A stretch of 53,461 bases of DNA from assembly GCA_964638245.1 (NCBI GenBank), contig CAZWZG010000004.1, positions 1 to 53,461 on the forward strand, read 5' to 3'. Shown here in pieces: positions 24,653 to 33,497 of this stretch. The stretch comes from CAZWZG01 sp964638245 (lineage in GTDB: Bacteria > Pseudomonadota > Alphaproteobacteria > Rhodobacterales > Rhodobacteraceae). Below the pieces are notes generated by a model. That model saw only the letters and a program-made list of their open reading frames with translations, was not told the origin of the DNA and did not search any database. The position numbers and the translations under genes were made by a program. Every line of letters starts with the position of its first letter. Positions within the stretch are counted from its first letter, which is position 1.

Positions 24653-24665
24653 CGCCATTCCGGGT

Positions 24666-24684
24666 GGCGGATGTTCAATCCGCC
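24666..24684 (+). terminator. Hairpin after NYN gene
   Basis: GGCGGAT-GTTCA-ATCCGCC, a perfect 7-bp stem with a 5-base loop, 13 bases after the stop codon. No T-run follows, so any termination would be weak or factor-assisted. Confidence 0.4.
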
Positions 24685-24709
24685 GCCCCTTGCCGCACTG
24701 GACAAAACC

Positions 24710-24738
24710 CCATGCCCAGCCTTAGGTCTTGGGCATGG
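24710..24738 (+). promoter_or_regulatory. Perfect 9-bp inverted repeat covering the ispH start codon
   Basis: CCATGCCCA (24710-24718) pairs with TGGGCATGG (24730-24738) across an 11-base loop. The right arm contains the ispH ATG (24735-24737). There is no clear Shine-Dalgarno outside it, so the folded mRNA would hide the start codon. It may be a translational control element. Confidence 0.45.
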
Positions 24739-25688
24739 ATAAAAAACCGCCACTTTCTCTGTACCTGGCCGCACCGCGCGGCTTCTGCGCGGGCGTGGAT
24801 CGCGCGATCAAGATCGTCGAAATGGCGCTCGAAAAATGGGGCGCGCCTGTCTACGTCCGCCACGAAATCGTTCACAACAAATACGTCGTGGATGGTTTGC
24901 GCGACAAGGGCGCGATCTTTGTTGAAGAGCTTGACGATTGCCCCGATGACCGCCCGGTGATCTTTTCGGCCCATGGCGTCCCGAAGGCCGTGCCAGCAGA
25001 GGCCGCCAAGCGCGAGATGCTTTTCGTCGACGCAACCTGCCCGCTCGTCTCCAAGGTGCATATCGAGGCCGAGCGCCACCATGCCAACGGCCTGCAGATG
25101 GTCATGATCGGCCATAACGGGCATCCCGAAACGGTCGGAACAATGGGCCAGCTTCCTGAAGGCGAAGTCCTTCTGGTCGAAACGGTGGGCGATGTTGGCG
25201 ACCTTGATCCGCGGGATCCCGAAAGGCTTGCATACATCACGCAGACCACACTTTCGGTCGATGACACGGCGGATATCGTCGACGCCCTAAAGGCGCGCTT
25301 TCCTGCCATTGTCGGTCCCCACAAGGAAGACATCTGTTACGCCACCACGAACCGGCAAGAAGCCGTGAAAGCCGTGGCGCCCAAGATCGATGCGCTCCTC
25401 GTTATCGGGGCGCCAAACTCGTCGAACTCCAAACGCCTTGTCGAGGTTGGACGCGGCGCGGGATGCGCTTACGCGCAACTTGTTCAGCGCGCCGAGGATA
25501 TCGATTGGCGCGCGCTTGAGGGCATTTCCTCGGTTGGCATCACAGCAGGCGCGTCGGCGCCCGAAATTCTGGTCAATGAAGTGATTGATGCCTTCCGCGA
25601 CCGGTTTGAAACCACTGTCGAAGTCGTTGAGACGGCCAAGGAAAACGTTGAGTTCAAAGTCCCCCGGGTCCTGCGCGAGCCCGCCTGA
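24735..25688 (+). CDS. ispH: 4-hydroxy-3-methylbut-2-enyl diphosphate reductase
   Basis: Last enzyme of the MEP isoprenoid pathway, an oxygen-sensitive 4Fe-4S reductase making IPP and DMAPP. 317 residues. The three cluster cysteines are in PRGFCAGVDRAI, DATCPLVSKVH and the C-terminal GAPNSSNS region preceded by DICYATTNRQ. VRHEIVHNKYVV and HGVPKAV are further signatures. The start is ATG 24735; a TTG six bases earlier is possible. The start codon lies in an inverted repeat. Probably its own transcription unit, followed by a family B repeat. Confidence 0.95.
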   Translation: MDKKPPLSLYLAAPRGFCAGVDRAIKIVEMALEKWGAPVYVRHEIVHNKYVVDGLRDKGAIFVEELDDCPDDRPVIFSAHGVPKAVPAEAAKREMLFVDATCPLVSKVHIEAERHHANGLQMVMIGHNGHPETVGTMGQLPEGEVLLVETVGDVGDLDPRDPERLAYITQTTLSVDDTADIVDALKARFPAIVGPHKEDICYATTNRQEAVKAVAPKIDALLVIGAPNSSNSKRLVEVGRGAGCAYAQLVQRAEDIDWRALEGISSVGITAGASAPEILVNEVIDAFRDRFETTVEVVETAKENVEFKVPRVLREPA

Positions 25689-25689
25689 T

Positions 25690-25770
25690 CGCTTCTTCTT
25701 GCAAAAAATACTCGCGGTGGGGCAAGGGAGGCGGCGCCTCCCAACCGCGACCGAAGGGAGCGCCCCTCAG
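25690..25770. repeat. Intergenic repeat family B, copy after ispH
   Basis: Starts GCTTCTTCTTGCAAAAAATA and contains the hairpin GGGAGGC (25727-25733) / GCCTCCC (25737-25743) with a 3-base loop. The 32 bases 25717-25748 match 14683-14714 with one change. It sits just after ispH and could act as a transcription-end structure. Confidence 0.6.
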
Positions 25771-25784
25771 AAAGGTCAAACCCC

Positions 25785-26396
25785 ATGTCACTGCAATTCT
25801 TCCTCACCGCCCTTGTCGTCGTCCTGATCCCGGGCACGGGCGTGCTTTATACGCTGGCCATCGGGCTAGGGCGCGGTCGTGGATCGGCCATCTGGGCGGC
25901 GGCAGGCTGCACGGTCGGGATCGTACCCCACTTGGCAGCAGCCGTGCTTGGCCTTTCTGCCCTTCTGCACACCTCCGCGCTTCTCTTTTCAATCGTGAAA
26001 TGGGCCGGCGTCGCCTACCTTCTTTACCTGGCATGGCAAGCCTTGAACGCGGGCGGACAACTCAACGTCACGTCCGAGACACGCTCTGAGCCTGGCCTGC
26101 GCACGGCATGGCGCGGAACACTCATTAATTTGCTGAACCCCAAACTGTCGGTCTTCTTCCTTGCCCTCTTGCCGCCGTTCCTGTCCGGCAACCCCGCCAC
26201 CGCAACAGCCGAGATGGCAGCAATGGGCGCCGTCTTCATGGCGCTCACCTTCGCGGTTTTCGTGCTCTATGGCACTTTCGCGGCCGCAGCGCGGACATGG
26301 ATCCTGTCGCGCGAGGGCGTCGTACGCTGGCTCAACCGCTCCTTTGCCGCCCTTTTTGCCGCTCTCGCCGGACGGCTTGCGTTGGAGCGCGGATGA
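25785..26396 (+). CDS. LysE/RhtB family amino-acid exporter
   Basis: Inner-membrane exporter of about six TM helices, 203 residues. The N-terminal FFLTALVVVLIPGTGVLYTLAIGLGRG and WRGTLINLLNPKLSVFFLALLPPF (NP-K-x5-F) are characteristic of RhtB-type amino acid or homoserine-lactone exporters. First gene in a five-gene string with 4-base stop-start overlaps. The exported compound is unknown. Confidence 0.9.
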   Translation: MSLQFFLTALVVVLIPGTGVLYTLAIGLGRGRGSAIWAAAGCTVGIVPHLAAAVLGLSALLHTSALLFSIVKWAGVAYLLYLAWQALNAGGQLNVTSETRSEPGLRTAWRGTLINLLNPKLSVFFLALLPPFLSGNPATATAEMAAMGAVFMALTFAVFVLYGTFAAAARTWILSREGVVRWLNRSFAALFAALAGRLALERG

Positions 26397-26839
26397 GCGA
26401 GTACCAGACGTTTGAGGCCATGATTACGCCTATGGAGTGGGGCGACAGCGTTTACACCGTTCTGCCCTTACCCGACGAGATCGTTCGTGCGCTGGATTGC
26501 AAGCGGGTGGAAGGCGAAATCGCAGATCATCCAGTGAACCTCGCGATCACGCGTGCGCCTGTGATCGAAGACGCGTTTCTTTGGACGGGGAAAAGCCTGC
26601 TCGACACGATTGGCATTTCTCCGGGGGATGTCGTGGAGGTGCGCCTGCGCCCGGCTGATCCCAACCATGTCGAGGTGCCAGAAGACGTGGCCACAGCCTT
26701 GCGCGCAGCCGAGCGAACCCCACAGTGGGAGGCGTTGACACCGGGCAAACGTCGCGGTCATTTGCACACAATCGAAACCGCAAAACGGGCCGAGACGCGC
26801 GCAAAGCGCATCACAGCCCTGATCGAGGCCCTTACGTGA
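26393..26839 (+). CDS. YdeI/OmpD-associated, DUF1905-type protein
   Basis: 148 residues, soluble. The N-terminal half (FEAMITPMEWGDSVYTVLPLPDEI, later SLLDTIGISPGDVVEVRLRP) matches the small beta-barrel DUF1905 domain. The C-terminal half (ALRAAERTPQWEALTPGKRRGHLHTIETAKRAETRAKRI) matches the helical YdeI/OmpD-associated domain. ATGA overlap with the exporter gene and GTGA overlap with the next. The function is unknown. Confidence 0.82.
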   Translation: MSEYQTFEAMITPMEWGDSVYTVLPLPDEIVRALDCKRVEGEIADHPVNLAITRAPVIEDAFLWTGKSLLDTIGISPGDVVEVRLRPADPNHVEVPEDVATALRAAERTPQWEALTPGKRRGHLHTIETAKRAETRAKRITALIEALT

Positions 26840-27285
26840 CAGCCGTTCCCAGATCCGCGCTTTTGCTTGGCCTTGCAGGCCTATTGCCCTTTGGCTGGGG
26901 CGTTGCAACGGCCTTGTTCGAACCCCTGACGCTTTGGACAATCCGCACCTTGGGACCGCGTTTCGTCGCGCCCTTCGTGATCCTCAACTACGGCTCGATC
27001 ATCCTCGCCTTTATGTCCGGCGTCCTATGGGGTTTTGCGACGAAAGCCGACAGCGCCCGCGCGCCGATGGCCTATGCACTCTCCGTCCTGCCCGCCCTCT
27101 GGGCATTCTTTTTCGTTGGCGCGGGACCAGAAGCCTCGGCCATCAACCTGATCGCGGGCTATGTCGGTCTTCTCATGCTCGACTGGACCTATGCGCGACA
27201 GGGCCTCGCCCCGCCTTGGTGGATGGGCCTGCGCATTCCCCTTACCCTTGGCGTCATCGCCTGCCTTGTGACGGTAGCCATATGA
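26836..27285 (+). CDS. DUF3429 domain membrane protein
   Basis: 149 residues with four to five predicted TM helices (LLLGLAGLLPFGWGV, FVILNYGSIILAFMSGVLWG, LPALWAFFFVG, INLIAGYVGLLML, LTLGVIACLVTVAI). YGSIILAFMSGVLWG and the following Ala-rich helix are typical for DUF3429. GTG start overlapping the previous stop; its own stop overlaps the GST gene start. An inner-membrane protein of unknown role. Confidence 0.85.
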   Translation: MTAVPRSALLLGLAGLLPFGWGVATALFEPLTLWTIRTLGPRFVAPFVILNYGSIILAFMSGVLWGFATKADSARAPMAYALSVLPALWAFFFVGAGPEASAINLIAGYVGLLMLDWTYARQGLAPPWWMGLRIPLTLGVIACLVTVAI

Positions 27286-27896
27286 TCAAGCTCTACTCGA
27301 TGCCCTCCTCGGGCAACTCCTACAAAGCGCGTTTGCTGCTGGCGCATCTCGGGATCGACTACGTCCATATCGGGATGGAGTACGAGACCCCTGAATTGGC
27401 CCAAGCCCATGCGGGTGGACGCTTACCACTCGGAAAACTGCCCGTTCTCGAACTCGAAGACGGCACGCAGATCCCGGAATCCAACGCGATCCTGACCTAT
27501 CTTTCCGAAGGCACACCTTGGATGCCCAAAGATCCAATTGAACGCGCTCATGCACTTGGTTGGATGTTCTGGGAGCAGAACCAGCATGAAGGCGTGATCG
27601 CGGTGCGCGCTGCCCTTCTGACCTATGAAAGCCGCAAGCATCTCGCGACGGCTGAGCGGTTGGACGACCTGCTTGAGCGCGGGCACGACCTTCTTGCTCG
27701 TATGGACGCGCACCTTGCCCAGCGCTCTTACTTCGTCGGAGCGTTTCCCACGATCGCGGACATTTCGCTTTATGCCTACACGCATTCGGCAGGGACCAAA
27801 GGCGGCTTCGACCTGACGCGTTTCCCGAACGTTCAAGCATGGCTTGAACGCGTCGCCGCCCTGTCCGGCCACGTCACACTCGACTTCACACCGTGA
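27282..27896 (+). CDS. Glutathione S-transferase family protein
   Basis: 204 residues. The thioredoxin-like N-terminal domain begins IKLYSMPSSGNSYKARLLLA, with Ser/Asn at the position of the catalytic residue, followed by GKLPVLELEDGTQIPESNAI, where the cis-Pro and the ES glutathione-binding pair lie. The C-terminal helical domain has PTIADISLYAYTHSA, the usual N-capping motif. It overlaps its neighbours by 4 bases on both sides. The substrate is unknown. Confidence 0.9.
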   Translation: MIKLYSMPSSGNSYKARLLLAHLGIDYVHIGMEYETPELAQAHAGGRLPLGKLPVLELEDGTQIPESNAILTYLSEGTPWMPKDPIERAHALGWMFWEQNQHEGVIAVRAALLTYESRKHLATAERLDDLLERGHDLLARMDAHLAQRSYFVGAFPTIADISLYAYTHSAGTKGGFDLTRFPNVQAWLERVAALSGHVTLDFTP

Positions 27897-28354
27897 CGCG
27901 CACGCTGCACGCCTACACAGACGGGGCCTGCTCGGGCAATCCGGGACCCGGCGGCTGGGGCGCGCTTCTGGTTGCGCGCGATGGCGAGGCCGTCCTCAAG
28001 GAACGCGAACTCAAAGGTGGCGAAGCCGAAACAACCAACAACCGGATGGAACTTCTGGCCGCCATTACCGCACTTGAAACGCTGGAAAAACCCAGTCGTA
28101 TCGTTGTCGTGACCGACAGTGCCTACGTCAAAAACGGAGTGACCGGGTGGATCCATGGCTGGAAACGTAACGGTTGGAAGACCTCTGCCAAAAAGCCGGT
28201 GAAAAACGTCGACCTCTGGCAGCGCCTGGACGACGCGCAAGCGCGCCACGATGTGACCTGGGAATGGGTCAAAGGACATGCGGGCCATCCAGAAAACGAG
28301 CGCGCCGACGAATTGGCCCGCGCAGGCATGGCACCCTTTAAATCCAAAGACTAA
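27893..28354 (+). CDS. rnhA: Ribonuclease HI
   Basis: Cleaves RNA in RNA-DNA hybrids, 153 residues, standard length. The DEDD catalytic set is visible: Asp 10 (YTDGACSGNPGPGGWG), Glu 53 (NNRMELLAAI), Asp 75 (VVTDSAYV) and the C-terminal Asp in NERADELAR. The basic protrusion WIHGWKRNGWKT is present. GTG start overlapping the GST stop. Last gene of the five-gene operon. Confidence 0.95.
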   Translation: MTRTLHAYTDGACSGNPGPGGWGALLVARDGEAVLKERELKGGEAETTNNRMELLAAITALETLEKPSRIVVVTDSAYVKNGVTGWIHGWKRNGWKTSAKKPVKNVDLWQRLDDAQARHDVTWEWVKGHAGHPENERADELARAGMAPFKSKD

Positions 28355-28540
28355 CGCGCCGCCGCCCCCCGGGACCGGGTCAAGGGCCGCGCAGCGGCGG
28401 CGAAGCCGTGTTGCCTTGATACGGGCGCGGTAGGCAACACGGTGGGCGGGGCCGTCTTCGGGGGCAATCGTCCCCCGAAAGCGCCTCGTTGCAGGTGCAA
28501 ACCCTTGCCCTTTGCCGTCCCTTTCGGACATAGAGCGCCC

Positions 28541-29185
28541 ATGACCGCCCTGACCCTTACGATAACACTCGATGCAGCCTCGGTTTTCGTCTTTGCGTTG
28601 ACCGGCGCGCTCGCGGCAAGCCGGGCGCAACTCGACGTGGTCGGTTTCGTCTTCTTTGCAGGGCTGACCGCTGTGGGCGGGGGTACCGTGCGCGACCTCC
28701 TACTGGATCGAAACCCGGTCTTCTGGATGGACGCGCCGTGGTTGCTTGGCGTCGCCACCGCCGCCGCGCTTCTTGTTTTCTTCACCGCGCATCTTGTGGA
28801 AAGTCGTCTGAACTGGCTGACATGGCTCGACGCCGCAGCGCTTGCGATCGCGGTCCCAGCAGGCTTCGCCGCCGCAAGCGCCTTGGGTCAAAGTGCACCC
28901 GTCATCCTCGTCATGAGCGTCATCACCGGCACTTTGGGCGGTCTGATGCGCGACGTCGTCGCCAATGAAGTGCCCATGATCCTGCGGCAGGGAGAGCTTT
29001 ACGCCAGTGCCGCCCTTGCGGGTGCTGGCGCCGGTCTGATCGCACACGCGCTCGCCCTGCCCGCCCCTATTCCAACGCTGGCCGTGGGTTTGACGACATT
29101 TGCACTTCGTGCCGGGTCGCTTGCCTTTGGCTGGCACCTTCCGGTTTACAAAGCCCGTCCGCCAAAGAACCAGCCGCCGCAGTAG
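28541..29185 (+). CDS. TRIC-type cation channel family protein (UPF0126, YicG-like)
   Basis: Inner-membrane protein of about seven TM helices, 214 residues. Two inverted-repeat halves carry the family motif: FALTGALAASRAQLDVVGF with FFAGLTAVGGGTVRDLLLD, then VILVMSVITGTLGGLMRDV. Bacterial TRIC homologues form trimeric monovalent-cation channels. The 186-base spacer before it is GC-rich with inverted repeats and no gene. There is no clear Shine-Dalgarno, so the start is the first ATG that gives a full TM1. Confidence 0.88.
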   Translation: MTALTLTITLDAASVFVFALTGALAASRAQLDVVGFVFFAGLTAVGGGTVRDLLLDRNPVFWMDAPWLLGVATAAALLVFFTAHLVESRLNWLTWLDAAALAIAVPAGFAAASALGQSAPVILVMSVITGTLGGLMRDVVANEVPMILRQGELYASAALAGAGAGLIAHALALPAPIPTLAVGLTTFALRAGSLAFGWHLPVYKARPPKNQPPQ

Positions 29186-29237
29186 TGCCTTGCGTCGGGA
29201 CTGGTGGACATAGACGGGCGCAGAAGCGCTCCTGTTC

Positions 29238-30137
29238 TCAGTTCAGACGATCCGGCAGCTCTAGGCCACGAAGGATGTCCTCGGCGGCCATCGCCTTTTT
29301 TCCGGCGCGCTGTGCCTGCAGAATCTCGACCGCATTCCCACCACAGGCAATGCGGAACCCGCCCAAGACCTCGCCCGGTTGACCCGCACCTTCCACGACC
29401 CGGCTGCGCAACAGCTTGATACGTTCGCCAGCAACATTCGCCCAAGCGCCCGGAAATGGAGACAGTCCCCGGATCAGACGATCCACGTCGGTTGCGGGTC
29501 GCGTCCAGTCAACGCGCGCTTCGGCCTTGTCGATTTTGTGGGCGTACGTCACGCCTTCGTCAGGTTGCGGCGTGGCTTGGAGCATTTCAATCTGCTCTAG
29601 CGCCTCGACGATCAACCCAGCCCCCATCTCAGAGAGCCGGTCGTGCAAGTCTCCCGTGGTCTCCGCCTCCCCGATCGGCGTGCGCCCTTCCAATAGCACC
29701 GGCCCGGTGTCGAGCCCCGCTTCCATCGCCATGATGCCCACGCCTGTCTCAGCATCGCCCGCCATGATCGCGCGATGAATGGGCGCCGCGCCGCGCCATC
29801 GGGGCAGAAGGGATGCATGGATATTCAGGCAACCGTGCTTGGGTGCATCCAGTATCGCTTGCGGCAGGATAAGACCATAGGCCACCACAACACAAACGTC
29901 GGCCTGAAGGGCTGCGAACGCTGATTGCTCTTCTGGTGCCTTCAAACTCTTGGGCTGGCGCAGTTCCAGGCCCAACGCAAAGGCCCTTTGCGCCACAGGC
30001 CCTTGTCGCGGCGCTTTGCCTCGGCCCGCTGGGCGCGCTGGTTGGGTGTAGACCGCAACGACCTCATGACCCGCTTCAAGAAGCGCGTCGAGTGCCGGAA
30101 CCGAAAACTCCGGCGTCCCCATGAAAACAACGCGCAT
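29238..30137 (-). CDS. fmt: Methionyl-tRNA formyltransferase
   Basis: Formylates initiator Met-tRNA for translation start, 299 residues. The N-terminal MRVVFMGTPEFSVPALDALL, the catalytic block NIHASLLPRWRGAAPIHRAI (HxSLLP) and GETGVGIM-like DAETGVGIMAMEAGLDTGP are diagnostic. The C-terminal OB-like domain starts around 205 (RVDWTRPATDVDRLIRGLSPFPGAW). It follows def by 5 bases on the same strand, the classic def-fmt operon. Confidence 0.95.
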   Translation of the reverse strand: MRVVFMGTPEFSVPALDALLEAGHEVVAVYTQPARPAGRGKAPRQGPVAQRAFALGLELRQPKSLKAPEEQSAFAALQADVCVVVAYGLILPQAILDAPKHGCLNIHASLLPRWRGAAPIHRAIMAGDAETGVGIMAMEAGLDTGPVLLEGRTPIGEAETTGDLHDRLSEMGAGLIVEALEQIEMLQATPQPDEGVTYAHKIDKAEARVDWTRPATDVDRLIRGLSPFPGAWANVAGERIKLLRSRVVEGAGQPGEVLGGFRIACGGNAVEILQAQRAGKKAMAAEDILRGLELPDRLN

Positions 30138-30142
30138 GGGGC

Positions 30143-30664
30143 TCAGGCCCGCGCCTGTTCGCGCTTCAGCTTGACCATCTTGCGCGTGATCATCTGGCGC
30201 TTCAAAGGCTTCAGATAGTCGATGGAAAGCTTGCCATCGAGGTGATCGATCTCGTGCTGGACGCAAGTCGCCCAAAGATCAGAGAACGTCTCTGTCTGTT
30301 TCGCGCCGTCCAGATCAGTCCAACTGACCGTCACCCAATCGGGCCGCTCAACCTCGGCATATTGCTCGGGGATCGACAAGCATCCTTCTTCATAAACGCG
30401 TTTTTCTTCGGCGGCGTCCTCGATTTCAGGATTGATCAGAACCATCGGTCGCGGCGGTGCGCCTTCTTCCTTCACGCAGTCCATCACGAGGACGCGCGAC
30501 AGCACACCAACCTGCGGCGCGGCCAGCCCAATACCAGGCGCATCATACATCGTGGCCAGCATGTCGTCGGCCAACACACGGATTTCGTCATTGATGTCCA
30601 CGACAGGTTTGGCGGCTGCTTTCAGCCGCGGGTCGGGATGGATCAGGATGGGTCGAATTGCCAT
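30143..30664 (-). CDS. def: Peptide deformylase
   Basis: Metalloenzyme that removes the formyl group from nascent proteins, 173 residues. The three signature motifs are complete: GIGLAAPQ (about 44-51), EGCLSIPE (metal Cys) and HEIDHLDG (two metal His plus catalytic Glu). The N-terminal IRPILIHPDPRLK fits the family. The start chosen is the ATG at 30664; an ATG three codons upstream (30673) is possible. Divergent from the PatB-like gene. Confidence 0.95.
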   Translation of the reverse strand: MAIRPILIHPDPRLKAAAKPVVDINDEIRVLADDMLATMYDAPGIGLAAPQVGVLSRVLVMDCVKEEGAPPRPMVLINPEIEDAAEEKRVYEEGCLSIPEQYAEVERPDWVTVSWTDLDGAKQTETFSDLWATCVQHEIDHLDGKLSIDYLKPLKRQMITRKMVKLKREQARA

Positions 30665-30756
30665 GGCGATCATGTAATCCACCCCCCGCCCCACTGCAAT
30701 CCGTCTTGCAGCCAGCGTCAGTCGCTCTAGGGTCCACCCGAACACGGAGACACACC

Positions 30757-31938
30757 ATGACAACGCCTCATGATTTTGACGCGCCGGTCGAGCGGCGCGG
30801 CACCGATTGTCTGAAGTGGGATGCCAAAGAACGGCTGCAGGGACTTGAAGGTGACGACGTCATTTCGATGTGGATCGCTGACAGCGACTTTCGAACCCCT
30901 GACGTCGTGCGCGACGCGCTCCACCGGATCGCAGACTTCGGCGTGCCAGCCTATTTCGGCGGTCTCGACAGGCTACAGAACGCCGTCGCCTGGTGGATGG
31001 AGACGCGCCACGGATGGTCGCCCGATCCGTCCCATATCCTGCTCACAGGTGGGCTTGGCAATGCGATCGCGATGCTCATCGACGCGTTGACCGAACCGGG
31101 CCAGCCTGTCCTGACGTTCACGCCTGTCTATCACGAGTTTGGCGGCAAGATCGCACGCTCGGGCCGCCGCGCCCTTGAGGCCCCATTGAAAGTCGTCGAT
31201 GAGCGCCAGACGCTCGATCTGGACGCCGCCGAGGCGCTGGTGACGTCCGACACGCGTCTCATGCTGTTTTGTTCGCCCAACAATCCGGGCGGGCGGGTCT
31301 GGACCAAGGAAGAACTGCAATCGGTCGCCAATTTTGCAGTTAAGCATGACCTGATCTTGGTCAGCGACGAGATTCACCACGACCTCGTCTATCCCGGCCA
31401 TCACTTTGCTCCGATGGCCCATTGTGACGGGATCGAGGATCGCCTCGTGACCCTTACGGCCCCCTCCAAGACGTTCAACACGGCAGGCCTGCGCTGTGGA
31501 CAGATGACGATTGCCAATGACGCGTTGCGCCGGAAAATGGCGCAAGTTCTGACCGTTTGGCAGATACAGCCGAACATGGCCGGGGTCGAAGCCACGATTG
31601 CGGCCTATTCGCCGGAAGGGGCGGATTATGTCGATCAGCAGGTCGCCTATCTGGATGGCAATCGTCGCGCGTTTGATGCGGCAGTGAATGCAATTCCCGG
31701 CGCCCGTTCGATGGAACTTGAGGGAACATTCCTGTCGTGGGTCGATTTCTCGGACACCGGCATGGATGACGCCGAAATTCAGGAGCGTGTCATCAAGAGG
31801 GCCCGGATCGTGCCCAGCCTAGGACCGACGTTCGGAAAGGGGGGCGAAAAGCATCTGCGCTTCAATTTCGCGACGCAACGCGTCCACGTCGAAGAAGCCG
31901 TTGACCGGCTACAGGCCGCTTTCAGCGATCTGCAGTGA
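30757..31938 (+). CDS. PatB/MalY-type PLP aminotransferase-like C-S lyase
   Basis: PLP fold-type I enzyme, 393 residues. It belongs to the MalY/PatB cystathionine beta-lyase group: RRGTDCLKWD near the N-terminus, MWIADSDFRTPDVV, FCSPNNPGGRVW, SDEIHHDLVYPG, and the PLP Lys in TLTAPSKTFNTAGLR. It would cleave cystathionine or other S-conjugates to thiol, pyruvate and ammonia. ATG 30757 follows ACACGGAGACACACC. The last 17 bases overlap the convergent small gene. Confidence 0.9.
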   Translation: MTTPHDFDAPVERRGTDCLKWDAKERLQGLEGDDVISMWIADSDFRTPDVVRDALHRIADFGVPAYFGGLDRLQNAVAWWMETRHGWSPDPSHILLTGGLGNAIAMLIDALTEPGQPVLTFTPVYHEFGGKIARSGRRALEAPLKVVDERQTLDLDAAEALVTSDTRLMLFCSPNNPGGRVWTKEELQSVANFAVKHDLILVSDEIHHDLVYPGHHFAPMAHCDGIEDRLVTLTAPSKTFNTAGLRCGQMTIANDALRRKMAQVLTVWQIQPNMAGVEATIAAYSPEGADYVDQQVAYLDGNRRAFDAAVNAIPGARSMELEGTFLSWVDFSDTGMDDAEIQERVIKRARIVPSLGPTFGKGGEKHLRFNFATQRVHVEEAVDRLQAAFSDLQ

Positions 31939-32275
31939 GCAGCGCTACCGGAGCGTTTTCGTCGCGCTCAAAATCCAGTGGTGCCTTGTCACGCGCAGCC
32001 GTCTCGCGCTTGAACTCATAGACCATCTCGTCGCCGGCCCGCTCGGAGGCAACGATCAGGCATTGAGATAAGTGGCGCGCGCCATCGTATATGTCGACAA
32101 GGCCGCGCAAGCTTTGCGCATCATCTGCATCCAGCGAAAAACCGCTTTCCCAATACCGAAGAATGGTGAAATTCTGTTCGCCAATCCGCACCTTCAGGCG
32201 CGAGCGTCGCTTCAGGTCCCGTTTGCGGGCCTTTTCAAGTCCTTCGCGGACTTCCTTTGGCAGATACTCACTCAT
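31922..32275 (-). CDS. Conserved hypothetical protein
   Basis: 117 residues, not recognised. A basic N-terminus (EYLPKEVREGLEKARKRDLKRRSRLKVRIG) leads into a beta-rich stretch (FTILRYWESGFSLDADDAQSLRGLVDIYDG) resembling a PilZ-like or small beta-barrel segment, then HLSQCLIVASERAGDEMVYEFKR. No signal peptide or TM. Codon use and the clean frame suggest it is real. The first ATG of the open frame, six codons earlier, is less likely. Confidence 0.65.
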   Translation of the reverse strand: MSEYLPKEVREGLEKARKRDLKRRSRLKVRIGEQNFTILRYWESGFSLDADDAQSLRGLVDIYDGARHLSQCLIVASERAGDEMVYEFKRETAARDKAPLDFERDENAPVALLTADR

Positions 32276-32507
32276 CACAATCACCCATGGCACATCCCCC
32301 AGCAGACGGCGCGATGGAACGGCGTCCTTCAGATTCGGTCAAGACATAGTGCGGTCTGGTGACAGACCCATGGTTAATGTGCGGTAACCAAGTCGATTGT
32401 TTCCAGCTAGCAATGTGCGCAAACACACAGGAACTTCGCTGCAGCGCCGATACCTGTTCACGAATTTTGCTCTATCTATCGTCTCAAGCAACGCACAGGA
32501 GCACGTC

Positions 32508-33497
32508 ATGGGACATCTGCAAGATGGTGAGTGGGTCACCGAAAGCCTGGAATCCAAGGAAAAAGACGGCACGTTCAAGCGGCCCGACACGATCTTTCGC
32601 AACTGGATCACTGCAGATGGAAGCGCGGGCCCAACCGGATCAGGGGGGTACAAGGCGGAAGCAGGACGGTATCACCTCTATCTTGCATGGGCCTGCCCCT
32701 GGGCGCATCGCACGCTTTTGTTCCGTAAACTCAAAGACTTGGACGACCTGATTTCGGTCTCCTTCGTGCACCCGGACATGATGGACAAAGGTTGGACGTT
32801 TGCGACCGACTTTCCAGGCTCAGACGGTGATCCGCTGTTTGGCAAGGAATATGCCTACGAGATCTACCAAAAAGCAGACCCCAAAGTGACCTGCCGCGTG
32901 ACGGTGCCGATCCTTTGGGACAAGCAGACGGATACTATTGTCTCCAATGAAAGCTCCGAGATCATTCGGATGTTCAATAGCGCTTTTAACGAGCTGACCG
33001 GCAACACCGATGACTATTGGCCCGAAGACCTGCGCGAGGCGATCGAGCCGGTAAACGCGCGGATCTATGACACGCTGAACAACGGCGTGTACCGGTCCGG
33101 GTTTTCGACCACCCAGTCGGCCTATGACGCAGCGGTCACCGCGCTTTTCGACACCATGGATTGGCTTGAAGAGCGGCTTTCAAGCAACCGATACCTCATG
33201 GGAGATCGCCTGACGGAGGCAGATTGGCGCTTGTTTCCAACGCTTTATCGTTTTGACAGCGTCTACCACCTTCACTTTAAGTGCAACCGAAAGCGCGTGA
33301 TCGATTACCCGAACCTTTGGGCCTATACGCGCGAGCTATATCAGATGCCGGGTATCTCGGAGACGGTGAACATGCCGCAAGTCGTGCGGCACTATCATTA
33401 CAGCCATGAAAGCGTGAACCCCCACCGGATCATCCCAATCAACCCGATCCTTGATTGGGATGAGCCCCACGGGCGCGACCAGCTGAAAGCCGCTTAG
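32508..33497 (+). CDS. Glutathionyl-hydroquinone reductase-like GST (YqjG/Xi class)
   Basis: 329 residues, longer than ordinary GSTs as expected of the Xi class. The catalytic Cys lies in YLAWACPWAHRTLLFRKL (about 60-77), the CPWAHR signature. VPILWDKQTDTIVSNESSEII is the thioredoxin-fold cis-Pro and glutathione site, and the C-terminal domain contains LTEADWRLFPTLYRFDSVYH. The family reduces glutathionyl-hydroquinones. The ATG at 32508 follows GCACAGGAGCACGTC, a good ribosome site. Ends with a 4-base overlap against the convergent receiver gene. Confidence 0.9.
   Translation: MGHLQDGEWVTESLESKEKDGTFKRPDTIFRNWITADGSAGPTGSGGYKAEAGRYHLYLAWACPWAHRTLLFRKLKDLDDLISVSFVHPDMMDKGWTFATDFPGSDGDPLFGKEYAYEIYQKADPKVTCRVTVPILWDKQTDTIVSNESSEIIRMFNSAFNELTGNTDDYWPEDLREAIEPVNARIYDTLNNGVYRSGFSTTQSAYDAAVTALFDTMDWLEERLSSNRYLMGDRLTEADWRLFPTLYRFDSVYHLHFKCNRKRVIDYPNLWAYTRELYQMPGISETVNMPQVVRHYHYSHESVNPHRIIPINPILDWDEPHGRDQLKAA

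Noticed and set aside
28355..28540. Possible gene in the rnhA-TRIC spacer
   Set aside because: Only short GC-rich frames with inverted repeats; no ribosome site or plausible protein.
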